Shown here in pieces: positions 1 to 7,503 of a stretch of 64,000 nucleotides of DNA. Location of the stretch: positions 1 through 64,000 of the forward strand of contig NZ_JAIOJZ010000016.1 of assembly GCF_020404845.1 (NCBI RefSeq), written 5' to 3'. The first letter of the stretch is position 1; each line of letters begins with the position of its first letter. The DNA is from Streptomyces hyderabadensis (GTDB lineage: Bacteria; Actinomycetota; Actinomycetes; Streptomycetales; Streptomycetaceae). A model generated the notes under the pieces. That model saw only the letters and a list, made by a program, of their open reading frames with translations. It was not told the origin of the DNA and made no database searches. The position numbers and the translations under genes were made by a program.

Positions 1-762
1 CGCGACGAAGTACTCCGGGACCAGCACGGCGGCGAACCTGGCCAACGACCGCAGATAGCGCAGCGGCAGGTCACGCACGCGTAGCGGGTCCTGGCCCGGG
101 TCTGCCGCCGGTGTCACCGCGGTGTCCGCCGGCCCCTTGGCGAACCGGGCCGCGAACGCGGTCGCGCCGAACACCAGCACCGCCCCGACCACGATGCGCA
201 CCGCGCCGAACTGCCATGGTGCCACCAGGAACAGGAACACCAGCACCGCCGGGTTCAGTACCGGGTTGCCCACCCAGTAGGCCAGGCTGGCCGCGACCGT
301 CGCCCCCCGCTTGCGCAGGCCGACCGCGACTGGAGCGGTGCAGCAGGTGCACATCAGACTGGGCAGCGCGGCGGTGCCGCCGGCGAGGCTCTGCCCGAGC
401 GCGGTCCGGCGGTTCAGCACGGACAGCAGCCAGGCACGCGGCACCAGCGCGTCGACCGCGGCCGCCACCAGGAGGGCCACCGTCGCGGCTTGCCACACCG
501 ACTGGAAGTAGGCGGTGGTGAAGTGCCACGCCCCCGACAGCGAGGGCGAGGAGTCCGCGCCCGCCGAGGCGAAGATCGCCGTGCCCGGCCAGGTGTGCGT
601 CTGGCTCAGGCCCCGGGTCTTGCCGGCGTACGGCAGCCACTTGGCCCAGAGCAGACCGCCGACGAACAGCGCTGCCAGGAGGGCGACGCCCACCACACCG
701 GCGCGGATCGAGGTGCGGGCGACTGGTCGCGCGCCGGGCGCCGGATCGACCGCCGCCGTCAC
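1..762 (-). CDS. Permease, UPF0718/ArsP-like (3' end outside window)
   Basis: Integral membrane permease, probably of the DUF318/ArsP family whose characterised members export trivalent organoarsenicals. The reading frame starts at a GTG (762) that overlaps the trxB stop as GTGA, and it is still open at base 1, so the C-terminus is missing. The translation shows an N-terminal membrane helix after about 20 residues, a second hydrophobic stretch near residue 95, and the family-type motif SLMCTCCTAPVAVGLRKRG followed by AYWVGNPVLNPAVLVFLFL. The paired cysteines in MCTCC fit a thiophilic substrate. Tight coupling to a thioredoxin reductase suggests a metalloid (As or Se) function, but that is inference; substrate specificity cannot be read from sequence. 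Confidence 0.8.
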   Translation of the reverse strand, partial: MTAAVDPAPGARPVARTSIRAGVVGVALLAALFVGGLLWAKWLPYAGKTRGLSQTHTWPGTAIFASAGADSSPSLSGAWHFTTAYFQSVWQAATVALLVAAAVDALVPRAWLLSVLNRRTALGQSLAGGTAALPSLMCTCCTAPVAVGLRKRGATVAASLAYWVGNPVLNPAVLVFLFLVAPWQFGAVRIVVGAVLVFGATAFAARFAKGPADTAVTPAADPGQDPLRVRDLPLRYLRSLARFAAVLVPEYFVA

Positions 763-1709
763 AGCCGTACCGCCCCGGCGGAGGCCGCGGCCAGTGCGGA
801 GAGGTGACGCTCGGCGTCCAGCGCCGCCTGGCAGCCGCTGCCCGCGGCGGTGATGGCCTGCCGGTAGGTGTGATCGACCAGGTCACCGGCGGCGAACACG
901 CCCTCCAGGTTGGTGCGGGTGCCGCCGGTGGTCACCACGTATCCCTGGTCGTCCAGGTCCGTCTGGCCGCGGACCAGTTCGCTGCGCGGTTCGTGGCCGA
1001 TGGCGACGAACAGGCCGCCGACGTCCAGGAGGCGCTCGTCGCCCGTCACGGTGTCGCGCAGCCGCACGCCGGTCACCCTGTCCTCGCCGGCGATGTCCAC
1101 CACCTCGGAGTTCAGCGCCCACCTGATCTTGGGGTTCTGACGGGCGCGTTCGGCCATGATGGTGCTCGCGCGCAGCTCGCCGCGGCGGTGCACCACGGTG
1201 ACGGAGTCGGCGAAGCGGGTGAGGAAGGCGGCCTCCTCCATCGCGGTGTCCCCGCCGCCGACGACCGCGATGTCCTTGCCCCGGAAGAAGAAGCCGTCGC
1301 AGGTGGCACACCAGGACACGCCCCGTCCGGACAGCTCCTCCTCCCTCGCCAGCCCGAGCCTGCGGTACGCCGAACCCATCGCGAGGATCACGGTGTCGGC
1401 GGTGTACTCGCCGTCGTGTGTCCGGACGGTCTTCACAGCGTCGGCCAGTTCGAGGCCGGTGGCGTCGTCGGCGACCAGTTCGGCGCCGAACCGCTCCGCC
1501 TGGGTGCGGATCAGAGTCATGAGTTCGGGGCCGAGCACCCCTTCGGGGAAACCAGGGAAGTTCTCGACCTCGGTGGTGTTCATCAGGGCCCCGCCGTTCT
1601 GGGAGCCCTCCAGGACGAGCGGTTCGAGACCCGCGCGGGCGGTGTACAGAGCGGCCGTGTATCCGGCGGGACCCGACCCTACGACGATGACGTTGCGATG
1701 TGTGCTCAA
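759..1709 (-). CDS. trxB: Thioredoxin reductase
   Basis: FAD/NADPH thioredoxin-disulfide reductase of the cytosolic thiol system. The 316-residue protein has the FAD motif GSGPAGYTAALYTA near residues 11-24, redox-active CATC (Cys134, Cys137), the NADP-binding GGGDTAMEEA, the NADPH-specifying HRRGELRAS, and the C-terminal GVFAAGDL FAD motif. The TTG start at 1709 is chosen because AAGGAG lies 8 bases upstream and because longer frames run into the promoter -10. The first gene of a two-gene unit with the downstream permease (GTGA overlap). Its promoter resembles that of selD, so a role in selenium or metalloid reduction is plausible but not shown. Confidence 0.93.
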   Translation of the reverse strand: MSTHRNVIVVGSGPAGYTAALYTARAGLEPLVLEGSQNGGALMNTTEVENFPGFPEGVLGPELMTLIRTQAERFGAELVADDATGLELADAVKTVRTHDGEYTADTVILAMGSAYRRLGLAREEELSGRGVSWCATCDGFFFRGKDIAVVGGGDTAMEEAAFLTRFADSVTVVHRRGELRASTIMAERARQNPKIRWALNSEVVDIAGEDRVTGVRLRDTVTGDERLLDVGGLFVAIGHEPRSELVRGQTDLDDQGYVVTTGGTRTNLEGVFAAGDLVDHTYRQAITAAGSGCQAALDAERHLSALAAASAGAVRL

Positions 1710-1759
1710 CAGCGGTGCTCCTTGTGTCGGTGCGGGCCGCGACGGGTCCGCCGAGGCCC

Positions 1760-1793
1760 TTTGTAGCAAGGTAATTACCTACCGGCAAGCAAT
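1760..1793 (-). promoter_or_regulatory. trxB promoter with internal palindrome
   Basis: On the minus strand TTGCCG (1788-1783), 17 bases, then TACAAA (1765-1760), about 50 bases before the trxB TTG start. The spacer contains the perfect 12-base palindrome AGGTAATTACCT (1769-1780), a likely repressor operator placed to block RNA polymerase. The upstream ATTGCTTGCCG is repeated exactly at the selD promoter (15005-14997 region). Seen in sequence; binding protein unknown. Confidence 0.6.
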
Positions 1794-1841
1794 CATTTGT
1801 TGGGGGAATGCACGACTTCGGAGATGGTCGTACGCGGAAGG

Positions 1842-1903
1842 TTGACCGCGTCTCGCCCCCGGTTTACGGTCTGATCGTTCACCAATTTTGTACCACGATT
1901 TTG
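1842..1903 (+). promoter_or_regulatory. ABC operon promoter with GntR-type operator (site 1)
   Basis: TTGACC (1842-1847), 17-base spacer, TACGGT (1865-1870), then at once a 31-base element (1873-1903) beginning GATCGTTCACCAATTTTG. The same arrangement occurs before the binding-protein gene (inverted element) and before maoC. Inside the element a 10-mer is repeated directly with 13-base period (ACCAATTTTG, CACGATTTTG). A repressor bound here would cover the transcription start. The two neighbouring, mutually similar GntR proteins are the obvious candidates, which is inference. Confidence 0.7.
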
Positions 1904-1967
1904 GGGACGATCTAGGTCCCGTGGGTGCTCGGGCGCACTCAGGGAACAGTCGACAGGGGAGTGCCGC

Positions 1968-3125
1968 ATGGTGACCCAGGCAAGAGAAGTCAGTGATCCG
2001 GAGCAGTCGGGAACCGCGTCGGCGCCGGCCCGGTCACGCATCAGCGTGCGCAATCTGACCAAGACCTACCGCACCCGCCGCGGTGACGTCACGGCCCTGC
2101 GCAACGTCTCCATGGACGTGGACGAGGGCGAGATCATGGTTCTGCTCGGACCGAGCGGCTGCGGCAAGACGACCCTGCTGCGCTGTGTCGCCGGACTCGA
2201 GCACCCGGACGCGGGCGAGATCACGGTCAACGGCCGCACGGTGTACTCCTCGGAGCGCGGCATCTCGCTTCCGCCCGAGCGGCGCAACCTCAGCATGGTC
2301 TTCCAGTCGTACGCCCTGTGGCCGCACATGTCGGTCTTCGACAACGTGGCCTACCCGCTGCGGACGGCCAAGACGTCAGCGGACGAGGTGCGCCGGCGGG
2401 TCGGTGAGGTGTTGGACACGGTCGGGCTGGAGAAGTACGGCTCCAGCTACCCGGGACAGCTCAGCGGCGGACAGCAGCAACGGGTCTCGCTCGCCCGTGC
2501 CCTGGTGGCCAACCAGGGCGTGATCCTCTTCGACGAGCCGTTGTCGAACCTGGACGCCAAGGTCCGCGACCGCCTGCGCGAGGAACTGCTCACGCTGCAA
2601 CGGAAGATCGGCTTCACGGCGCTGTACGTCACGCACGACCAGACCGAGGCCACCGGGCTCGGCGACCGCATCGCGGTCATGGAAGTGGGCACCGTGGCCC
2701 AGTTGGGAAGCCCCACCGACATCTACTACACACCTGCCTCGCGCTACGTCGCCGACTTCGTCGGCAGTGCCAACGAACTGACCGGATCGGTCGCGGAGGC
2801 CGTCGGCGACCGGGTCCGGGTCGACACGTCCGTCGGGCCGCTGCTCGGCACGCCGACGGCGGGGATGGCCAAGGGCGAGCCCGTGCGGGTGCTCTTCCGC
2901 CCCGAGCACTGCCTCATCGCGCCGGACGGGGCCGCGGCCGAGGGCAATCGGTTCAGCTGCACCGTGGAGCGCTCCACGTTCCTGGGCTCGCACGTCGAGT
3001 ACAACCTCAGCGCCTCGGGCCAGCGCCTCGTCCTCAAGACCATGGACGGCAACCTGCTCGCGTCCGGAGCGAAGGTCGCGGTCAGTCTCGATCCGACCCT
3101 GGCCCGGGTCTTCCCGGCGGACTGA
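1968..3125 (+). CDS. ABC transporter ATP-binding protein (PotA/FbpC type)
   Basis: Cytoplasmic ATPase that energises the importer encoded downstream. 385 residues: unstructured N-terminal 25 residues, then an ABC domain with Walker A GPSGCGKTTLLR, Q-loop MVFQSYALWPH, signature LSGGQQQR, Walker B VILFDEPLSNLDAK and the H-loop VTHDQTEA. A TOBE-like C-terminal domain follows from about residue 270 (ELTGSVAEAVGD to RVFPAD). ATG 1968 has AGGGGAG 6 bases upstream. This architecture is shared by iron(III), polyamine and 2-aminoethylphosphonate importers, so the substrate is not fixed by this subunit. Under the operator-controlled promoter at 1842-1903, divergent from trxB. Confidence 0.92.
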   Translation: MVTQAREVSDPEQSGTASAPARSRISVRNLTKTYRTRRGDVTALRNVSMDVDEGEIMVLLGPSGCGKTTLLRCVAGLEHPDAGEITVNGRTVYSSERGISLPPERRNLSMVFQSYALWPHMSVFDNVAYPLRTAKTSADEVRRRVGEVLDTVGLEKYGSSYPGQLSGGQQQRVSLARALVANQGVILFDEPLSNLDAKVRDRLREELLTLQRKIGFTALYVTHDQTEATGLGDRIAVMEVGTVAQLGSPTDIYYTPASRYVADFVGSANELTGSVAEAVGDRVRVDTSVGPLLGTPTAGMAKGEPVRVLFRPEHCLIAPDGAAAEGNRFSCTVERSTFLGSHVEYNLSASGQRLVLKTMDGNLLASGAKVAVSLDPTLARVFPAD

Positions 3126-3175
3126 CGGGCCGGTCCGAAGGGTCCGTGGTGAACCGCGGGCGATGGGTCCATCGG

Positions 3176-3199
3176 TTGTTCTACAATATGGGAGAACAA
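3176..3199. promoter_or_regulatory. Inverted repeat upstream of GntR gene
   Basis: TTGTTCT (3176-3182), 10 bases, AGAACAA (3193-3199), about 40 bases before the gntR start. The centre contains TACAAT (3182-3187), a good -10 hexamer, so a protein bound here would repress. Read on the other strand, the right flank gives ACGATTTTGTTC, resembling the second repeat of operator sites 1 and 3, which suggests autoregulation. A GTTCACCA core is also present inverted at 3147-3154. Confidence 0.5.
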
Positions 3200-3237
3200 A
3201 ATCGTTGGAGCCGAGTGCGGTAGAGAGCGGGTCTGGG

Positions 3238-3990
3238 ATGAATGCGGGGCGGAAGACACCGACTGCGGCGACGCCTCGGCCGGCCGACTCCGCCGCACCG
3301 TCCGCCGTCCGGTCGAGCGGTGCGGCCCCCCGTGACCTGGCCAAGATCGAACAGGCCTATCAGCAGCTCAAGCGGGACATCATGGACGGTGTCTACAGCG
3401 CCAACGAGCGGCTGGTGGAAGCGCCGCTGGCCCGGGTCCTGAACATCAGCCGCAACACCCTGCGCACGGTCATGGCGCGCCTTGAGTACGAGGGCCTGGT
3501 CGTACTGGAGCCCAACCGTGGCGGGCGGGTGCGCTCGTTCAGCCTGGAAGAGGCGCACGACGTCCTGCGCGTGCGGGAGGCCATGGAGAGCCTGGTCGCG
3601 CGCCTCGCCGCGGAACGCGCCACCGACGAGCAGCGAGCCGGACTGCGCAGCGTCCTGGAGGCGACCGAACAGGCGCTCAAGGACGACGACATCATGCGGT
3701 ACACCGCGCTGAACCGGGAGTTCCACGCCCGCGTCATCGAGGCGGCTCGAAGCCCCAAGGCCGCCTCCGTCCTGGAGTCGCTGCACTTTCCGTTGGTGAA
3801 GTACCAGTTCCAGGCGGTCATGGTCCCCGGTCGCAAGGCCGACTCGCTGGCCGAACACCACGACCTCACCAGCGCCATCGTCGCCGGCGACCCCGAGGCG
3901 GCGGAGCGTTCCGCGCGCCTGCACATCCAGCAGGTGCGCGCCACCCTGGCACGCTCCGAGGAACTCACCCGGACCAAGCCGGCCTGGTAG
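3238..3990 (+). CDS. GntR-family regulator, FCD type (first copy)
   Basis: DNA-binding regulator of the FadR/FCD branch. 250 residues: variable N-terminus of about 35 residues, a winged helix (AYQQLKRDIMDGVYSANERL to NISRNTLRTVMARLEYEGLVV, about residues 40-100), then an all-helical FCD ligand domain with the metal-ligand pattern NREFHARVIEAA and a late HHDL/HIQQ. It is strikingly similar, by eye roughly two thirds identical, to the regulator at 15153-15881, including the whole recognition helix SRNTLRTVMARLEYEGL. The ATG at 3238 is preferred over earlier in-frame starts that lie in the promoter. Lies between the transporter ATPase and binding-protein genes; ligand probably the imported compound or its CoA ester (inference). 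Confidence 0.88.
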   Translation: MNAGRKTPTAATPRPADSAAPSAVRSSGAAPRDLAKIEQAYQQLKRDIMDGVYSANERLVEAPLARVLNISRNTLRTVMARLEYEGLVVLEPNRGGRVRSFSLEEAHDVLRVREAMESLVARLAAERATDEQRAGLRSVLEATEQALKDDDIMRYTALNREFHARVIEAARSPKAASVLESLHFPLVKYQFQAVMVPGRKADSLAEHHDLTSAIVAGDPEAAERSARLHIQQVRATLARSEELTRTKPAW

Positions 3991-4002
3991 TCCTCGTCCC
4001 CC

Positions 4003-4072
4003 GCGGGCCGTCCGCAGCATCCGGCCCGCCCCGTCACCGGCCTGCCGCCATGTCGCGGCGGCCTTCTTTTTT
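4003..4072 (+). terminator. Terminator after gntR
   Basis: Two hairpins in series: GCGGGCCG/CGGCCCGC (4003-4010 and 4022-4029), then GCCGCC/GGCGGC (4044-4049 and 4057-4062) followed by a run of six T (4067-4072). The second is a textbook intrinsic terminator, unusual for so GC-rich a genome. It isolates the binding-protein gene, which has its own promoter 60 bases further on. Confidence 0.75.
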
Positions 4073-4132
4073 GTCCGACGCGGCCCGGTCGACCGCTCTG
4101 CCGGCCTGCGCGGACCGCCTGTGCCACATCTG

Positions 4133-4194
4133 TTGACACTGGCAGGCGCCCTGATTACGGTGACCGAAATTGTTGACAAGATTGATGAACGATC
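4133..4194 (+). promoter_or_regulatory. Binding-protein promoter with inverted GntR-type operator (site 2)
   Basis: TTGACA (4133-4138), 17 bases, TACGGT (4156-4161). The 31-base element follows immediately, here in reverse orientation (4194 down to 4164): on the minus strand it reads GATCGTTCATCAATCTTG and continues TCAACAATTTCGG. The first 18 bases differ from site 3 only at one pyrimidine. Occurrence in both orientations at the same distance from the -10 supports an operator rather than shared coding or promoter ancestry. Confidence 0.7.
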
Positions 4195-4250
4195 TCCGTG
4201 CAGCTGTCTCACCCGGAGTGAGCAGACCCTCTAAGACGGGAGCATCGTCA

Positions 4251-5309
4251 ATGGAGACGAACAAACGCGGCGCCGGTATCTCGCGGCGCGCGGCGCTGGG
4301 CCTGGGGCTCGGCGGGATGACCGCCCTGCTCACCGCCTGTCAGACCGCGAAGTCCGCCGAACTCCCCGCACTGCCCCGCGCCGACGCCCTCAGCGCGGAC
4401 CAGCGCGAACTGCTGTCCGCCGCACGGCGCGAGGGCACCGTCACCCTCTACAGCTCGAACGACCCCTCCGTGGTGGACAACATCGTCGCCGCCATGGACC
4501 ACTACGACATCAAGGTCGACTTCCAGCGTCTGAACTCCGCCCCGCTGGCCCAGCGCTACAGCGCCGAGGCCCAGGCCGGAAAGGTCGTCGCCGACGTCAT
4601 CGTCACCGGCGACCCCATGTTCGCCGACGACGCCGGAGCCAACGGGTGGCTGGCCGGCATCGGCTCCCTGCCCGCCCTGGCCGAGTGGCCCGCCCGCTTC
4701 AAGACCGATCACTACCCCATATTGTCGGTCAACCCCTACTGCCTCGGGCTCAACACCGAGCTGACCGACGGCACACCGCGGGAGTGGACCTATGCGGTGG
4801 ACCCGAAGTGGGAGGGCCAACTGGTGATGGCCAACCCCGCCACCACGGGCACCGTGAACCTGGCCGCCTGGAACCTGTTGCGCGAGCGGTACGGCGACGA
4901 CTTCCTCCGGCAGGTCGGCGCCCGCAAACCCAACCTCTTCGACAGCGCCACCTCGGCGATGCAGCAGGTCGCCGCGGGAGCGGGCGCCGTCTTCATGCTG
5001 AGCTCGGTGGTTTCGGTGCAGGCCATGAAGAAGCTGGGCGCCCCCGTCGCGGCGGTGGTCCCGGCCGATGCCCCGACCACCGGCATCGAGTCGGCCGCCT
5101 GCGTCTCCGCCAAGGCACCCCACCCCAACGCCGCCCGGTTCCTGCTGAACTTCTTCATGACCGGCCCGGGCCAGAAGATCCTCAACCCGGTCTCGTCCTC
5201 GCCGGCCGACGCCCCCGGCACACCGGCGCTGCCCGCCAAGTTCGTGCGGCCCGACTACACGAAGGCCAAGGCGAACAAGAGCCGGCTGCTCAAGCTGCTG
5301 GACGCCTAG
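4251..5309 (+). CDS. ABC transporter solute-binding lipoprotein (Tat-exported)
   Basis: Extracytoplasmic receptor of the importer. 352 residues. The N-terminus carries twin arginines (ISRRAALGLGLGGMTALL) followed by lipobox LTAC-Q, so export by Tat and lipid anchoring are expected. The mature protein starts with a binding-protein fold typical of the FbpA/AfuA group (GTVTLYSSNDPSVVDNIVAAMDHYDIKVDFQRL...). No tyrosine pair typical of ferric-ion binding could be confidently placed, so iron is not assumed. ATG 4251 is preceded by GGGAG; an upstream in-frame ATG at 4170 lies inside the operator and is rejected. Own promoter with site 2; the permease gene follows 76 bases downstream. Confidence 0.88.
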   Translation: METNKRGAGISRRAALGLGLGGMTALLTACQTAKSAELPALPRADALSADQRELLSAARREGTVTLYSSNDPSVVDNIVAAMDHYDIKVDFQRLNSAPLAQRYSAEAQAGKVVADVIVTGDPMFADDAGANGWLAGIGSLPALAEWPARFKTDHYPILSVNPYCLGLNTELTDGTPREWTYAVDPKWEGQLVMANPATTGTVNLAAWNLLRERYGDDFLRQVGARKPNLFDSATSAMQQVAAGAGAVFMLSSVVSVQAMKKLGAPVAAVVPADAPTTGIESAACVSAKAPHPNAARFLLNFFMTGPGQKILNPVSSSPADAPGTPALPAKFVRPDYTKAKANKSRLLKLLDA

Positions 5310-5385
5310 TCGCCCGCGCGGCCCGTCGACGGCAGGTCCCGTCCGCCCGCGCACCCCGCCCGTAAGAGCCGCGAGCCGTCCCGGC

Positions 5386-7245
5386 ATGCCGGAACAGGCA
5401 GGCCGGGGCTCCAACCCGGACTGGAGAGTTCCATCCACCGTGAACACCGCGCCTTCCGCCCCGCCCGCATCTGAGCCGACCCCGACACCGACACCACCCG
5501 GCCCGCCCCCGGGTCGCCGCCCGCTGCGCTCCCGGCTGGGCTCCATGGACACCCTGTCCGCCGTCCTGCTGGTCCTGATCGCCCTGTTGGTGATCTACCC
5601 GATGGCCAGAACGGTCATCGGACTCTTCAGCGCCACGAGTGACTCCGGCGACCTCGGCATCGACTCGTCCCTGTTGTCCGTGCTGTGGAACACGCTGGTC
5701 GTCGTCGGCGGCGGCAGCATCCTCGCCCTGGTCTGCGGAGCCACGCTGGCCTGGATCAACGAACGCACCGACGGGGGCTTCCGCGGCCTCGGCGACTTCA
5801 TGCCGGTGGCACCGCTGCTGCTGCCCGCGGTCACCGGGGTGCTGGGCTGGGTCGTCCTGCTCGACCCTCGGATCGGCCTGCTGAACGTGCTGATCCGCAC
5901 CCTGCTGTCGTACGTGGGCATCGACCTCGCCGACGGCCCCATCGACATCTACTCGATGGGCGGGATGGTCGCCATCACCGGCCTTCACCTGGTCCCCGTC
6001 GTCTACCTCATCGTGTCCGCCGCCCTGCGCAACCTGGACCCGGCCATCGAGGAGGCCTCCCGCATCAACGGAGCGGGACCGCTGCGCACCGCCGTGCGCG
6101 TGACACTGCCGGCCGTCGCCCCCGCACTCGCCGGAGCATGGCTGCTCGGCATCATCAACGGCATCGGCCTCTTCTCGGTGCCCGTCATCCTCGGCACCAA
6201 CGCCCGCATCGAGGTCCTGTCCGTCCGGATCTGGCGCTACCTGACCGACTACCCGTCCAACCCGGACGCCGCGCTCGTCCTCGCGGCCGGCATGCTCGTG
6301 GTGATCCTTGCGCTGCGGACCGTCCAGAAGTACCTGGTGCCGAGCGGACGCCAAGCGACCATCGGCGGACGCGGGGTGCGGGCCACTCGCATGCGGCTCG
6401 GCCCCTTCCGGCTCCTCACCCGTCTCCTGGTGGCCGGGTACATCGCGGCAGCCGTGGTCCTGCCGGTCCTCGGACTGCTCCTCGTCTCGGTCGAGCCGTT
6501 CTGGAGCATGAAGATCCGGTGGGGCCAGCTCAGTCTCGTCAACTACCAGAACGTGCTGGGCAACACCCAGACCCTGCGCTCCCTGCTGACCAGCCTGGGC
6601 CTCGCGGCGGTGTGCGCCACCGTCGCGATGCTGGTCGCGGGCTTCCTGATGCTCTATGCCCACCAGCGTCGGGGCACCGGCGGGCGTCGCAGGGGCGGAA
6701 AGCGCCGGGACGGGCAGGAAAGCGGCCACAAGCGCGTCATCGACTTCGTGACCTCGCTGCCCGCGACCATCCCGCACAGCCTCATCGGCGTCAGCTTCAT
6801 CCTCGCCTTCAGCGGCAAACCCTTCGGCCTGTACGGCACGGTGTTCATCCTGCTGCTGGCCTACCTGACGATGGAGATGCCCTACGCGGCGAGCGCGGCC
6901 GGTACGGCGACGAGCGTGGTCGGCAACGAACTGGCGGAGGCCTCGCGCATCTTCGGAGCGTCCGAGCGCCGTACGGTCGGCCGGATCCTGCTGCCGCTGG
7001 TGCTTCCGGGGCTCGCCGCGGGCTGGGTACTGGTGTTCATCCACATCCTCGGCGAGGTCACCGCGTCCTCGCTGCTGTCCGGCTCGTCCAATCCCGTGGT
7101 CGGCCGGGTGCTGCTCGACCTGTGGGGCCAGGGCAATTTCCCGCAGATGACGGCCCTGGCGATTGTCATCTGGCTCATCTCCTCGGTATTCGTCCTGCTG
7201 ATGCTCCGGCTGAGCAACCGGCGCTTCGCCAGGGCCACCGGCTGA
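5386..7245 (+). CDS. ABC transporter permease, two fused BPD domains
   Basis: Membrane subunit of the importer. 619 residues from ATG 5386; a GTG at 5440, with GGAGAG upstream, is an alternative start (601 aa). After a Pro-rich cytosolic tail the protein has about 12 hydrophobic segments arranged as two homologous halves. Each half has an EAA loop: EEASRINGAGPLRTAVRVTLP near residue 225 and EASRIFGASERRTVGRILLP near 520. This fused layout is the ThiP/FbpB type, so one polypeptide supplies both halves of the channel. A basic linker, HQRRGTGGRRRGGKRRD, lies in the second half. Substrate unknown; the co-regulated CoA pathway suggests an organic acid or similar carbon source (inference). Confidence 0.88.
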   Translation: MPEQAGRGSNPDWRVPSTVNTAPSAPPASEPTPTPTPPGPPPGRRPLRSRLGSMDTLSAVLLVLIALLVIYPMARTVIGLFSATSDSGDLGIDSSLLSVLWNTLVVVGGGSILALVCGATLAWINERTDGGFRGLGDFMPVAPLLLPAVTGVLGWVVLLDPRIGLLNVLIRTLLSYVGIDLADGPIDIYSMGGMVAITGLHLVPVVYLIVSAALRNLDPAIEEASRINGAGPLRTAVRVTLPAVAPALAGAWLLGIINGIGLFSVPVILGTNARIEVLSVRIWRYLTDYPSNPDAALVLAAGMLVVILALRTVQKYLVPSGRQATIGGRGVRATRMRLGPFRLLTRLLVAGYIAAAVVLPVLGLLLVSVEPFWSMKIRWGQLSLVNYQNVLGNTQTLRSLLTSLGLAAVCATVAMLVAGFLMLYAHQRRGTGGRRRGGKRRDGQESGHKRVIDFVTSLPATIPHSLIGVSFILAFSGKPFGLYGTVFILLLAYLTMEMPYAASAAGTATSVVGNELAEASRIFGASERRTVGRILLPLVLPGLAAGWVLVFIHILGEVTASSLLSGSSNPVVGRVLLDLWGQGNFPQMTALAIVIWLISSVFVLLMLRLSNRRFARATG

Positions 7246-7312
7246 CCGAGGAATTCAAGCTCTCTGGATTTCCGGGAAGTTCAGCTGATAGAATTACGTC
7301 ACCACGTGACAG

Positions 7313-7407
7313 GGAGATGTACGTGTCCTGGTGGGCGCCGCGGTCTTCAAAACCGACGAGGTCGATGACATCGGCCTGGCGGGTTCGATTCCCGTCCATC
7401 TCCGCCA
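7313..7407 (+). tRNA. selC: tRNA-Sec (anticodon UCA)
   Basis: 95 bases including encoded CCA, the same length as the E. coli molecule. Features: acceptor stem GGAGATG pairing with CATCTCC plus a weak eighth position; six-pair D stem GTGTCC/GGGCGC with a four-base TGGT loop; anticodon loop CTTCAAA giving UCA; a long variable arm (AGG-CGAT/ATCG-CCT); T arm GCGGG TTCGATT CCCGT; discriminator G. The extended D stem and long extra arm are diagnostic of tRNA-Sec. A TAGAAT -10-like hexamer lies at 7289-7294. Convergent with selB, the last gene of the selD-selB operon. Confidence 0.96.
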
Positions 7408-7427
7408 CGTGAAAAGTGCTTTGCTTG

Positions 7428-7471
7428 AATAGGGAGGGTCCGGCACCCGCGGGTGCCGGACCCTCCCTATT
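7428..7471. terminator. Bidirectional terminator between selC and selB
   Basis: A perfect 44-base palindrome, stem of about 20 pairs around a minimal loop, centred on CACCCGCGGGTG and ending in AAT/ATT. It serves tRNA-Sec from the left and selB from the right. Immediately after it ATTCATTCCAG is tandemly repeated (7469-7491). Confidence 0.9.
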
Positions 7472-7503
7472 CATTCCAGATTCATTCCAGAAAATCGCTT
7501 GGC

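Noticed and set aside
1803..1830. SigR-like GGGAAT upstream of the ABC ATPase
   Set aside because: The required GTT-type -10 is not found at 18-19 bases, and a better vegetative promoter lies 40 bases downstream.
4170..4250. Longer binding-protein start (ATG 4170)
   Set aside because: It would place the operator inside the coding region and put 27 residues before the Tat signal; ATG 4251 has a ribosome site.
5386..5440. Iron(III) importer assignment for the ABC system
   Set aside because: Architecture fits, but no ferric-binding tyrosine pair could be placed in the receptor, and co-regulation with a CoA pathway favours an organic substrate; left unassigned.
7302..7412. CCACGTGA occurs directly before and after tRNA-Sec, suggesting an attachment-site duplication
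   Set aside because: Only eight bases, the right copy includes the encoded CCA, and no integrase adjoins; chance is likely.
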